From Sipunculus nudus (lineage: Eukaryota; Annelida; Sipuncula; Golfingiida; Sipunculidae), in the NCBI GenBank assembly GCA_026874595.1, contig CM049315.1:70503916-70567915 (forward strand): a stretch of DNA of 64,000 bases. Reading direction: 5' to 3'. Both the position numbers and the translations under genes were made by a program. Numbering within the stretch: position 1 is the first letter of the stretch; every line of letters begins with the position of its first letter. Shown here one piece after another: positions 25,519 to 35,487 of this stretch. The notes under the pieces were generated by a model that was not told the DNA's origin, searched no databases, and worked only from the letters and a program-made list of their open reading frames with translations.

Positions 25519-25522
25519 ACGT
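25519..25522 (+). repeat. Target-site duplication (left copy), ACGT
   Basis: ACGT directly precedes the 5' LTR and recurs at 34458-34461 directly after the 3' LTR. Counting it once restores the family A sequence seen at 38677-38695 (GATTACG[C/T]CACACAGAA). Confidence 0.85.
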
Positions 25523-25866
25523 TGTCGGATATCCCATTATTTTTGATAATAACACCCCTAAGGGTAAGTGGGCGATCCCACCTGAGGGGACAGCCAATCG
25601 GGATATCTCCCGGCCCGGGGACCCAAAGCGAGGCTAAAGGATAACCGGCCTCGCTCTCTCTGACCTTGGCGCTGGAAGGGTTCACACACTTGTCGACATA
25701 AGGCGAAGTCTTAGTAGCCCCTGCGATAGTGTGAGATTTTCACTACGCGCACCCTTTCAGGACTGGCAGTATCATGATAGTTATCTGGACAACCTTTTCG
25801 GCACTTCTGGTATTTTAAACGAAATTCCGGTGTTGTTTTCTATTACCTGTGGGGAAATTCCTTACA
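25523..25866 (+). repeat. 5' LTR (344 bp)
   Basis: Begins TGTCGGATATCCC and ends ATTCCTTACA. It matches 34125-34457 apart from an extra 11 bp near 25585 and three substitutions. The ORF at 25731-25913 that runs through it is not a gene. Confidence 0.92.
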
Positions 25867-25884
25867 CTGGCGAGCATGCCTGCC
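25867..25884 (+). promoter_or_regulatory. Probable primer-binding site
   Basis: One base after the LTR, TGGCGAGCATGCC starts with the TGG expected for pairing with a tRNA 3' CCA end. I cannot assign the tRNA from memory. Confidence 0.45.
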
Positions 25885-25909
25885 AGCTCGTAAACTTTAA
25901 TATTTACGA

Positions 25910-25915
25910 GTAAGT
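25910..25915 (+). promoter_or_regulatory. Candidate splice donor in the leader
   Basis: CGA|GTAAGT between the primer-binding site and the gag start. With the acceptor-like CAG at 31313-31315 it could produce a spliced env message, as in retroviruses. Inferred only. Confidence 0.35.
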
Positions 25916-25983
25916 GATCGAACCTGTATTTCGGCATATTCATTCTAAATTGTTCTCTTCAAATATTTTTTTTTAACAACCGT

Positions 25984-27148
25984 ATGTCACATAGTGACCG
26001 TAATACTGCCATTCCGGGGGAGTTAGTGCTGAAATTCAGCGACCTAGCCATCAACTCCGACACATCGCCGGCAGCTGCAGAAAAGATGGAGGCGCAACTT
26101 ATACAGAAGATGGCCGAATCCCTGAAGGAGCAAGCGGACACAAATAGGTATGTGGCATCACAAACTAAACTGTCTAGAGTGATACAATCAATCGAGAATA
26201 CTTCAGGTAATAACTTCACCCAAACTAGAGCTTGGCTAAGAGCCATGGACTCAGCCTATATTGACTTAGAGGGGAGTGATGATGCAATAATAGAGGTAGC
26301 CAAGGGCACGCTCATGGGAAAAATTAGGGAGTCTGTTGATGATTTCTGTTCAGAGCACACAGAAATGTGCACCCTGCAAGACGAACACGGAAGGTCCTTT
26401 AAGCAAGTAAAAAGGCCTACATGGCACGCCCTAAAAACACATATTCAAAAAGCCTTCCTTCCGGACAACGAGCTACAGCAATTAAGGAAAAACCTAAAGT
26501 ATATTACCCAAGACCCGCGGTCCACATTAAAATTGTATAATGAAGATTTTCGTATTGCCGCCCGCCAAGCTTACCCGATAGAGGCACGTTCAGCGACAGA
26601 CGAAAAGGAACTCTTCAAGACATACTGTAATGGTCTCTTAGAGAACCACATTGCTTTAGCCGCGTGCACCCAACCCTCCCTTGACAAGGCTATGCAGGCC
26701 CGCCCTTTCAAAAGCGGACGAAATAGCGTGTTATAACGAGCTCGATCGTGGCGAAATCCCGATGGAGGTCGATGCCATCCAGCCGTCCAAATCTAAAGCT
26801 CGCTCACGCGGCAGGGGCCGGCCTATGGCCAGTCGTGGGAGCACTCCGCGTGCACCCAACCCCATTCAATGTTTCTATTGTCAAAAGTTTGGTCATATCA
26901 AAGCCGAGTGCCTGTCATTAAAACGTGACCTTGCGCGTCACGTTCCGCCGGCCTCCCGCCGGACCAATTATTCACCCCGTGGGTACGCCCAGCCGCGAAA
27001 CCCCTCTAGGCAACACCGCTACGCTCCACGTGGCCGCGCCCCCGTTAATACCGGCTCGGTTAATGAGCCGCGCCGTAGAAATATTGAGCCCATGGTGCAC
27101 GTCGTAGAGGATACGGTCTGTGAACATCAAACGTGTTGTCACTGTTGA
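25984..27148 (+). pseudogene. gag: gag (capsid and nucleocapsid), one frameshift
   Basis: Starts at ATG 25984, about 120 bp after the LTR, with a hydrophilic N-terminus. Codons for roughly the first 240 residues form a helical capsid-like region (LKTHIQKAFLPDNELQQLR, LYNEDFRIAARQAYP). Near 26700 the frame shifts by one. The second frame (to 27148) carries a basic region (KARSRGRGRP) and one complete CCHC knuckle, CFYCQKFGHIKAEC, at 26870-26911, then an Arg/Pro-rich tail. Gag builds the particle and binds the RNA genome. The frame ends in TGA at 27146-27148. The protease lies downstream in the same frame, so either the stop was bypassed in the active element or it is a later mutation. Confidence 0.85.
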
Positions 27149-27205
27149 ACACAAGCGCCACATTGTTGTGCAGAACCCGCCCAGGAACACGTCCTAGCCC
27201 AACCT

Positions 27206-27690
27206 ATGGATCAGGACACTGCAGTAGATTACTCCATGTCCCAGCCAAAAAAAATTGTAAGCACCGTATCAACACCCCAGGGTCGCCCCTTCCTCCTATT
27301 ACATTTTCAAAAACATTCATTTCAGGCCTTGTTAGACACAGGGGCATCCCGTAGTTTGATACGGTTCAATGTGTTTCAGAGATTGAAAAATTTAAACCCC
27401 CATTTAGTTCTTAATTCTCCCCCATATGGGCTGCACGCGATCAAAGGCACACAATTCGGGGTCCGGGGTGTAACATATGTACAATTCAACCACCTTCCGC
27501 CCTTATTTTTCTTTGTTGTTCATGACTTGCCGCATGAAATTATCATCGGTAGTGATGCTTTGGACCTGGGAGAAAGTCACATTGATTTCGAATTTTCCCG
27601 GCTCAAATGGTTTGGCATACAGTACCCTTTCATCCGGGAGCCCCCGGGTCACTCCCCCGGTATTTTTCACACCATCCCAAGGAATAAACC
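27206..27690 (+). pseudogene. pro: Aspartic protease domain (PR)
   Basis: A frame open to 27772 contains LDTGASRSLIR (27332-27364), the retroviral-type active site with catalytic Asp intact, and later HDLPHEIIIGSDAL, the flap-distal IIG motif. The enzyme would cleave Gag-Pol as a dimer. It is in the same frame as the second gag segment but separated from it by the TGA at 27146. After a C-rich run near 27688-27697 the RT continues in another frame, so that homopolymer holds a likely one-base indel. Confidence 0.85.
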
Positions 27691-27699
27691 CCCCCCCCT

Positions 27700-29110
27700 A
27701 TTGACAAACTTCTTAATGAATTTCAAGAAGTTTTTGCCCACCCTGATTGCCCCATGCCCCTCTGTACCTTAGAACCCATGATAATTGAAACAGAAGGCCC
27801 GCCAATTGCACAAAGCCCATATCGAGCCCCTTTAGCCAAGCGTCAACTAATGGGGGAGGAAGTTGAGAAAATGCTGAAAAATGGAGTAATCCGCCCCTCA
27901 AGGTCCCCTTTGGCCTCTCCCGTCACGTTAGTACCAAAATCAGGAACTTCGGAGGTACGCTTCTGCGTCGATTACCGTCGCTTGAATGGTGTTACAGTAA
28001 AGGATAGGTTCCCCCTGCCCCGGATTCAGGACATATTTGATTCCCTGCAAGGAGCAACCATTTTCACTACCTTAGATCTGAAAAGCGGGTACCACCAGTT
28101 AGCTATGTCCAAAGAATCCATAGCAAAGACGGCTTTTGTCACGCATTGCGGCCAATATGAATTCTTACGGGTCCCGTTCGGGGCCACGAACAGCCCACCG
28201 CACTTCCAAAGACAGATTCAACGCTGTTTAGAGGAAGCCCTCTTAGGGAAATTTGCTATGGTATACATAGACGACATCGTCGTTTTCTCAAAAACACCGG
28301 AAGAACACATAACCCACCTCAGGCGGGTGTTCGAGTGCCTCCAGCGGTATGGTCTCAAATAAAAGCCATCAAAATGCCATTTCGGGCTCCCCTCTGTAAA
28401 ATTGCTAGGTCACATCATTTCGGCCGGCGGCCGAGCCCCCGACCCTGATAAAACAGCTGCGGTAGCCAATATGGCGCCGCCTACGACCAAAAAGGGCATC
28501 AGATCGTTCTTGGGCATGACTGGCTATTATCGGCAATTCATGCCTAACTATGCACAAGTAGCCGGCCCCCTTGTTGAACTCACTAAGAAAAAAAAGCAAA
28601 ATTTTCATGGACCGATGCCCGCCAACGGGCTTTTGAAAAGTTAAAAACTTGCTAGTTTCAGCCAAAGTCATGGCCTACCCTAGGACTGACCTGGAATATA
28701 AATTGTACACTGACGCATCCGACAGCGCTATAGGTGGGGTCCTAGTTCAAGAGCATGAGGATGGGATCGAATATGTCATAGAATATGTCTCCCATCAGCT
28801 ATCTGACACACAAAAGAGGTACCCTGTCATAGAGAAAGGGGGCTTGGCTCTCATGTACTGCCTCACCAAATTAAAGCCATATCTATATGGTAGCCCCCAT
28901 ACGGCGTATGTAGACCATTCTCCCCTTTGAGGGATATTCTCATCCAAAATCAACAACAGCAGGGTACAGCGTTGGGCGCTAACTCTCGCTGAATTTAACA
29001 CGAAAATCGTGTACAGAAAGGGCGAGTTAAACGTGAAGGCTGACATGTTGAGCCGCCTTCCTGATTCGGCTCCCCTCCCAAACACACCGGAACTGGCCAT
29101 GATTGATAGC
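27700..29110 (+). pseudogene. pol: Reverse transcriptase and RNase H, with stops and frameshifts
   Basis: The RT domain is well preserved at 27754-28362: VRFCVDYRRLN, TLDLKSGYHQL with the first catalytic Asp, FGATNSPPHFQ, and YIDD at 28264-28275. A TAA at 28360-28362 interrupts the thumb, then the same frame continues (LLGHIISAGG, FLGMTGYYRQF). Two frame changes around 28590-28650 precede RNase H (YTDASDSAIGGVL near 28707, then YPVIEKGGLALM). A TGA at 28928 and another frame change come before the RNase H end and tether (KADMLSRLP near 29036-29065). The domain order is standard for Ty3/Gypsy. The enzyme copies the RNA genome into DNA and removes RNA. This copy cannot make the whole protein. 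Confidence 0.88.
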
Positions 29111-29121
29111 GACGGGTAGAG

Positions 29122-29900
29122 TTGCATAGCCCCAGGCGTCAATATGACAATTTAGATATACAAAAAGTGAAAGAAGATCAGAGACTTTATTTAGGCACAC
29201 AGCGCAATCGGGCTGTCGCGCAGACTAACCCTAACTCCTGCATTATTGATGACTTGCTATATGACACTACATCACCTGACCCTCTGAACCGTATGCACCC
29301 CCGGTTGGTTTTACCCCCTACCTTCCACCATCAGGTGATCTCAAACGCACACAGCCAAGTAGGGCACTTGGGGATAGAAAAGACAATGCTCAGGTTAAAA
29401 GAAGCTTACTCTTTTCCCAACATGCGACGGGCTGTTACAGAATTTATATCAACATGCCCAGTCTGTATACTTCAAAAGACGCCCCATGACAAGGTGCCAA
29501 TTGGAGAAATGCCTATCCCGAATAGCCCGGCAGAAATTATAGGCATGGACCTAATCGGACCCTTCGTCCAGTCCTCTAATACAAGTACATCCTGGTTATT
29601 ATTTGTCACTTAACGGGGTGGGTGGAAGCATATCCGATTCCGGACAAAACAAATAAAAGTGTGTGGAATGCATTCCACAATGAATACCTCGCGCAGCATG
29701 ACGCCCCGCGACGTATAGTTCATGATAATGGAGCAGAATTTACTGCTAAGGCCTGGTGCGATTACTTAGCCGAGCTTAATATTGAGCAGTCCCGCACAAC
29801 CCCCTACCACCCAGCCAGTAACGGGAAAACTGAACGGGCTAACCGGACAATTAAAGATATGATAGCAAAAGCTGTGCAAAATCAACCCTATTGCTAGGAG
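29122..29900 (+). pseudogene. int: Integrase (zinc-binding and catalytic core)
   Basis: The HHCC zinc-binding domain runs over about 29329-29475 (HSQVGHLG... then TCPVC). The catalytic core follows with Asp in GMDLIGPF (about 29542-29565), a second Asp in VHDNGAEFTAKAW (about 29720-29755) and the Glu in NGKTERANR (about 29822-29848), so the D,D-35-E triad is present. A one-base frame change near 29610 separates the first Asp from the rest, and a TAG after QPYC near 29897 ends the frame. Integrase inserts the cDNA into host DNA. The 4-bp ACGT duplication fits its staggered cut. Confidence 0.87.
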
Positions 29901-30079
29901 GACGTTCTAGCTGATGTTTTTTACGGTCACCGCATCACGCCCAGTTAATCAACTGGTTACAGTCCGTATTTTTTTTAATGTATGGAAGGCACCCCAGAGC
30001 CCCTTTAAACACTTGGCAAAATATGCAAAAATCATTCCCAAGCACTACACTAAGATTACGGGCACTTAATGAGGCATAG

Positions 30080-31111
30080 GAAAAAGCTAATGAACAGATC
30101 AAACAGAGTAGACTAAATGATCGGTTAAAGTCCGAAAATATGCCAACTGCACCCATTTTACGGGAGGGGGACCACGTGGTAGTAAAGGCGGAAAAACCTC
30201 TGACATTCACCAGGAAATGTGATCCCCAGTGGATCGTCACCCGCACAAAAGGTACTACTTGTAAATTACAACATGCCCACACAGGGCACACAAAAACAGT
30301 CCACAGGTCGAAAGTCACAAAGGTCTTGGATAATATAGCATGGAATTCACACCCACCACGACCAAAAAGATCACAAACGGGCCAGCAGCAAAGAAATAAC
30401 CCTAGCGTTATTAAATCTTTGCCGGTCCGCCCGAAACACAAAGGACAGAATCTTTGCATGACCACTCGCACCTTGCGTAAGACATGTAGATCAGTCCAGG
30501 CTTCACAGCTGAACAAACAGGGCCCGGTCAGCGAAACAACACGCCCGACTAAAGATCATTCCCGATTGCATAATACTCCAGCGCCAGCCGGCCGACTAAT
30601 GACCGCGCCAAATGTGCACAAGCCCAGGTGCCATTTGCCTAACCAATATCCGGCGTGTCACAAAGACACACGGGGCCAGGTCAAGCAAAGCAAATGCCAC
30701 ACAAAGGTACAATCACAATCGCCCCACACCCCAAAGCCGGCCAGATTACAAAGACCCAGGTGCAAATTGCCTAATCACAATCACCCGTGTCACAAAGGTC
30801 CCTGCAAACAACACCACTCCACACTTGCGCAATCAACGGACACGACAGAGGTCATTAGTTCTAGCGCTCAATCACCCCCTGCCCCAACAAAGGTGTCACC
30901 CGCGCCTCATTACCATAATACCCCGGCGGTCAACGATCACCAACCCATCGGTCGCATGAAAACAAAGCGAAACATCCGATTCACCAATCCGCTCGCTTGG
31001 ACTAAAAATGGCGAACCTGTGTGCTATGAATGTGCGCAGCCATATCACGTGGCCACCGACTGTCCAATTAGACAACAGCGATATTTAAATGAGCAAAACC
31101 CGAATATTTAG
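30080..31111 (+). CDS. Integrase C-terminal GPF/Y-like module with long Cys/His-rich tail
   Basis: An open frame (323 codons from the first ATG at 30140) starts with a small beta-barrel-like module of the GPF/Y type (EGDHVVVKAEKPLTFTRK, then HRSKVTKV) expected at the end of Gypsy integrases. It then runs on for about 250 residues of basic, Pro/Thr/Gln-rich sequence. This tail repeats a motif of the form C-[HK]-L-P-N-x4-C-H-K twice (about 30631-30666 and 30760-30798). It ends with a complete C-X2-C-X4-H-X4-C knuckle, CYECAQPYHVATDC, at 31022-31063. A second zinc knuckle behind integrase is unusual. It may be a nucleic-acid-binding extension of Pol or a separate ORF between pol and env. The frame has no internal stop, unlike the rest of pol. 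Confidence 0.7.
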   Translation, partial: EKANEQIKQSRLNDRLKSENMPTAPILREGDHVVVKAEKPLTFTRKCDPQWIVTRTKGTTCKLQHAHTGHTKTVHRSKVTKVLDNIAWNSHPPRPKRSQTGQQQRNNPSVIKSLPVRPKHKGQNLCMTTRTLRKTCRSVQASQLNKQGPVSETTRPTKDHSRLHNTPAPAGRLMTAPNVHKPRCHLPNQYPACHKDTRGQVKQSKCHTKVQSQSPHTPKPARLQRPRCKLPNHNHPCHKGPCKQHHSTLAQSTDTTEVISSSAQSPPAPTKVSPAPHYHNTPAVNDHQPIGRMKTKRNIRFTNPLAWTKNGEPVCYECAQPYHVATDCPIRQQRYLNEQNPNI

Positions 31112-31300
31112 CCCCGCAGGTCGCCTAGATTTAAACACAGAGTGGATAATGCAACTCTAGCGTCCTGGGGCAACTCAATTTAAATATACCATAAGTGTCA
31201 ACAGACAGCAAAGCGCGTGCGTTTCAGTTCTTGTAACGGCCGTCACGTGACTAAGAACACGTGATCCCCTTTGCCCTCTAGTATACCCATCATACTTGGC

Positions 31301-31315
31301 GCTTCACAGCCGCAG
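31301..31315 (+). promoter_or_regulatory. Candidate splice acceptor before env
   Basis: CTTCACAGCCGCAG|GT lies 13-15 bp upstream of the env ATG at 31329. Pyrimidine content is moderate. It would pair with the donor-like site at 25910. Confidence 0.3.
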
Positions 31316-31328
31316 GTAACAAGTTAGC

Positions 31329-32786
31329 ATGCTGCCCCTCTTGCTCTTCATCCTTGGCCTGCATTGCCTGCACGCAAAGGATGACTCTTTGCAGATTAAT
31401 CCGATTGACCATGGCACAGTCATCACAAAACAGGGTGAGTGCTTTCATTTCCATACACAATGGGCAATAATCGTAAATGTTCCGGCCCCTCCAATTCCAT
31501 CTCATTTAGCGGACACTTTAGGATCGTTAAAAACCTATATTAACCAGTTACAAAAACGTAGCCATAGTCTGAAATATCACTGGGACACGCGTGTTCAGCT
31601 CCTAACTCGAACCCTTAATCATGTTATTCGTAGACAAAAAAGGGGATTATTCAATTTTGATGGTGATCTGTCAAGTTCTCTATTTGGTCTTGTCACGGAA
31701 AAACAATTTCTCAAACTTAAAACAGCCGTAGCATTATTACATAAATCTAACAGCCAAACCATGCATATGAACTCTATTTTAGTCACTGCTGTTAATCAAC
31801 TCAGCTCAGCCGCTACAAATACCTCTGCACAACTCGCCGACATCCAGGAAACAATATCCAAATGGCCCCGAATACTTAATGTACAACAAAATGCTCTCCA
31901 GGAACGAATTAATGCCGTTCGTCATGCCTTACATATTGATATATATCTAGACAAAGTCACGGCTGTAGATCACGCATATCAACAACAGGTAGCTGATTAT
32001 CACTCCCAACCACGAGCTATCCGACAAGGCCTTATCACAGAACAAATCCTGCCGCGGTCTTACCTGTCGGCTCTAATCACCTATGCAGATATTCACCACT
32101 TGGAATATCCCACCCCGGAGTGGATTTATCAAAACGGCCGTACCTCCCTGCTCAGCGAGAATTCTACTCACTTCTCCTTTTTCATTCACATCCCTTTGTA
32201 CCGTAACACTCCGTTCATATGCTATAGCTTGCATCATTGGCCATACCCTATATCGAAAACGGTTGCCGCTAAATATCGTTTGCACTCTAGAATCGCTCTT
32301 GCTTCGCAGACATCGCAGGCCTTCATTCCTCGTCACTGTGCCGGAAAGCAACCAATTTTGTGCCATGGGGGCCCCCTTTTACTGAAAAGTCGCCTCCAGT
32401 GCGAACGATCTCTAATCATACAAACCGCCAGGGGTATAGGATCTTGCGCCGTCAAGTTTTCCAATTTTACGAGCACGCTCATACAAACTGTTTCCTTTGG
32501 CCACCACGTAATCGCCTCAAATGGAGAAGTAACTACTCTCCGCTGCTTAAAAAAGCCTCCTAGGCATCTTACCTTAAAAAGAGGCACCGTTCACGCCTTT
32601 ATTCCTGGTGACTGTGTCCTTCAGGGACTAGACTGGTCCCTCCACGGCACCTACCTTAGTAAAGAGCTTGATACGAAAAAATGGGTTCCCATTGACATTA
32701 ATTTATCCTTGCCTTTGCTTGAAACCCCTCGCCATATCGAACTAAAAATAGCTAAAATAAAGGCGTGGACTCCTTTGGGTCACTAA
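31329..32786 (+). pseudogene. env: env: F-like class I envelope, ectodomain part
   Basis: 485 codons. The product begins with a hydrophobic signal peptide (residues 1-16, MLPLLLFILGLHCLHA). A short N-terminal part of about 105 residues ends in RRQKR, a furin-type site. The next residues, GLFNFDGDLSSSLFG, resemble the fusion-peptide-proximal region of baculovirus F and insect errantivirus envelopes. A helical stretch (about residues 125-200) and Cys-rich C-terminal half follow. Three N-glycosylation sites (NTS, NST, NFT) are visible. The short-F2/long-F1 layout is the family's. The frame ends in TAA at 32784-32786 before any membrane anchor. The anchor is encoded immediately downstream in the same frame (32787-33149), so this copy would yield a soluble ectodomain. 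Confidence 0.82.
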
Positions 32787-33149
32787 CCCCACCTAGTCCA
32801 GCAAGATAGGTCAAAAATACCGGAATATATTGATTTTAGTTTACCAAACACGGTGTTTTCCTGGTCTACGGCCAGTATTGTATTTCTATTAGCATCACTG
32901 GCCATAGTGTTAGCATGTTGTTGGTTTAACCGCCATCGGCTACATCAACGCTGCCTCGCATGCCCTTTATCCCGCCGTGTTGAGCTCCACAAAATACAAA
33001 CAGTTACCGCTACGCCCAGTGCCCCTATTCCTCCGCCCAAAAATTCCTTGTCTGCACCAGTACCAGCTCCATCACCTATTCAGAAAAAGGACCCCGTAGA
33101 ACAGACTGTTACCCTTTACCCCAACCCTAGCTCGTTCACAAACACATAA
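32787..33149 (+). pseudogene. env: transmembrane anchor and cytoplasmic tail, after an in-frame stop
   Basis: In the same frame as env and directly after its TAA, the sequence encodes about 120 residues. A roughly 22-residue hydrophobic segment (ASIVFLLASLAIVLACCWF, about 32866-32922) is followed by a basic stretch and a Pro-rich tail ending at 33147-33149. This is the expected membrane anchor and inner tail of an envelope protein. The stop is most simply a nonsense mutation in this copy. Programmed read-through is a less likely alternative. Confidence 0.75.
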
Positions 33150-33336
33150 CCTGTAATCACCAGAGTGTTTAATGAAGAAGTGGTAGGTAGGCATGAATAT
33201 CTGTACATAGAATGTATATACAAAAAGGTGTAGGTATATAAGCCAATCAATTTTGTGTGGTTATATATGTATATATGTGTACATTAGTTATCAAGTGCAT
33301 GTATAGCTTTGCGCTATTCCAGGATGGCTATTAACA

Positions 33337-33376
<40 letters not shown>

Positions 33377-34105
33377 TACATAATAACAATAACTCATTAT
33401 AATGATATGTATATAACAGTCAATAGATCCTTGTGTATGTGGGTAACGCCCCGTATAAGGGAGGAACGGATACTGCTGTTGCTTGTCTTTTTGCAGAGGC
33501 CGATCCGTGAGGGTCGCCCCGATGCATCCCCGAGGAGCTGTCTGGTTGGCAAGATCTCTACAATCGCGCATGCTTTCCTGTCGAGATACCACTATATGGA
33601 CATACAGCCTAGCACTACGCTGCATTGAAAGAGACAATCTGTGTGCTAGAGACTCTGGTCAAAATAAAAAAAAAAGTTAACCTTTAACGCGTGCTACAAA
33701 CCAATGGTCACATAGCCTAGCACTACGCTGCATTGAAATGGACAATCTGTATGCTAGAGACTTTGGCCATGGCTTTCAATGAACTAATAATATTCTGTGG
33801 ACTCCATATAGGTCTGTCATTTTGGACAGCTTGTATTACTGTGTTGAATATGCCTCATATAATACTGTTTATGTTGTTGAATAAAACTACCAACCACACA
33901 AAATCAAAGTAAAACATCAAATACTGCCAGACCCTACACATCCGTAAACCCATCGAAGTCTTCCGGTTTCCCTAGATGTCCACTAGGCTTTTCACCCGGG
34001 GACTACGATGTGTTTCAAATTTAACATGGGATATCCTTATTGGGCTATAACTTAAAAAAAAGTCCCTGTCTAAGTATATAGATAGCTACATTTTTTTTTC
34101 TCGAT
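33150..34105 (+). other. Non-coding 3' region between env and the polypurine tract
   Basis: Contains a (TA)n tract (33341-33374) and a 58-bp direct repeat at 33603-33660 and 33711-33768 (both contain CAGCCTAG or TAGCCTAG followed by CACTACGCTGCATTGAAA), 108 bp apart. No ORF with a domain is present. The repeat may be a structural or transport element of the RNA or a chance duplication. Confidence 0.6.
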
Positions 34106-34124
34106 AAGGGGGGGGGGGGGAGAG
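34106..34124 (+). promoter_or_regulatory. Polypurine tract
   Basis: A pure purine run (AAGGG... to AGAG) ends exactly at the TG of the 3' LTR. This is the standard plus-strand priming site. Confidence 0.85.
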
Positions 34125-34457
34125 TGTCGGATATCCCATTATTTTTGATAATAACACCCCTAAGGGTAAGTGGGCGATCCCACCTCAATCGGGATATCTC
34201 CCGGCCCGGGGACCCAAAGCGAGGCTAAAGGATAACCGGCCTCGCTCTCTCTGACCTTGGCGCTGGAAGGGTTCACACACTTGTCGACATAAGGCGAAGT
34301 CTTAGTAGCCCCTGCGATAGTGTGAGATTTTCACTACGCGCACCCTATCAGGACTGGCAGTATCATTATAGTTATCTGGACAACCTTTTCGGCACTTCTG
34401 GTATTTTAAACGAAATTCCTGTGTTGTTTTCTATTACCTGTGGGGAAATTCCTTACA
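34125..34457 (+). repeat. 3' LTR (333 bp)
   Basis: TGTCGG...CTTACA. It is identical to the 5' LTR except for three substitutions and an 11-bp deletion near 34187. ACGT follows at 34458-34461. Confidence 0.92.
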
Positions 34458-34461
34458 ACGT

Positions 34462-35040
34462 CACACAGAACGAAAACAAATATATATATCACGTGGCGGA
34501 AATGATGAAAGTCTTTACCCTAAAAAAATGCAATTTGAAGCACCTGTATCATTTATAAGGCGACAAATTCAAATTTAATTAGGAAGGAACAATTGATTAA
34601 AATATGTATGCTGCTTTTCACAAAATGGTTTGCATTTATTTGTGAAATACTAAGGGTTGCAATTCAACATACATGAATATTATTTACAAGAAAATGCCAA
34701 GATTCTTGTCTTAGATGATCTGTTTAGTCATTAGAAATAGCTCGATCCGCCATTACTTTATTCCTCTAACAGTTGGGTGTCTGAATTAACATGCGTAATT
34801 TTGATCTTGCTACAGATGAGACCGATCGTTTCACAAAATGGTGCCAAACAACACTGGATGGCGAGGTTCCTCGCGAACGGCTGGCATTTCCCACTCTCAA
34901 TACCTAGTCAGCGAAGGCAAGGAGTGACGCACCAAATATGGCTCAGAGTGACGCATTCGAATTCACAGCCTATACAAAACGCAAATGACAGGCCACAGGA
35001 GAAAGTGAAATGTTGTAAAGAAATTGGCTAGAAAACACAA
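34462..35040 (+). repeat. Dispersed repeat family A, copy 3, right part
   Basis: Resumes at CACACAGAACG and aligns with 38686-39250: CACGTGGCGGA, then the start of the exon-like unit (about 34819 on, CTACAG|ATGAGACCGATCG). The unit is damaged and lost after about 35030. Confidence 0.72.
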
Positions 35041-35094
35041 TATTTTATTCAAATTTTTCTCACACATGGTATGTGTTTTTACAAAGTATCCTAA

Positions 35095-35487
35095 CAAACC
35101 GGCTTCTGTGGCTCAGGGTAGGGCGCAGGACTCAATGCCGGGAGATCGTGAGTTCGAATGTCAGTCGAGGCAGTGAGATTGTTCACGGTCGGCCCCGCCC
35201 AGGGTGAGCGCTCTGCAGGCTTAATGGGGAGACTGTGCCTATCAGTCGTGTTTCTCACACAAACGAGTGCGCCTTTCGGGGGTTCCTCGGTGTTATGACC
35301 CGGTCATGGGGATGGCACACACTCAGAGCCCGCAGGAGTGGTATACCGAACCTGGTTGACGCCAGGGAAAATCGGATATAAGCCCCTGTCACGTTGTCAA
35401 AAACCGGAATTGAACTCTGTAGATGTACATATACTTAGTTAAGCAAAGGGACAAAAAATTGAGGCGCTTACCTCCATAAAAAAAGTA
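35095..35487 (+). repeat. tRNA-derived SINE, complete
   Basis: The head has a polymerase III A box (TGGCTCAGGGTAGGGCGC, about 35109-35126) and a B box GAGTTCGAATG (35150-35160). A central domain follows, then a 3' body shared with positions 34-170, ending in GAGGCGCTTACCTCC and an A-rich tail. Confidence 0.8.

Larger units (their letters stand above)
25523..34457 (+). mobile_element. Envelope-bearing Ty3/Gypsy-type LTR retrotransposon (errantivirus-like), nearly full length
   Basis: The unit is 8,935 bp: LTR, leader, gag, protease, RT, RNase H, integrase, an unusual pol tail, env, polypurine tract and LTR. The LTRs begin TG and end CA, are flanked by ACGT, and differ by three substitutions and one 11-bp indel over about 333 shared bases, so the insertion is recent. 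Order and motifs place it in the Ty3/Gypsy lineage. The envelope has a furin-like site and a GLFNF-type segment like baculovirus F and insect errantivirus Env. Stops and frameshifts in gag, pol and env indicate this copy is now defective. Confidence 0.9.

Noticed and set aside
35101..35175. Functional tRNA gene
   Set aside because: A and B boxes are present but the acceptor stem does not pair and a SINE body follows. The same applies at 36301 and 43394.
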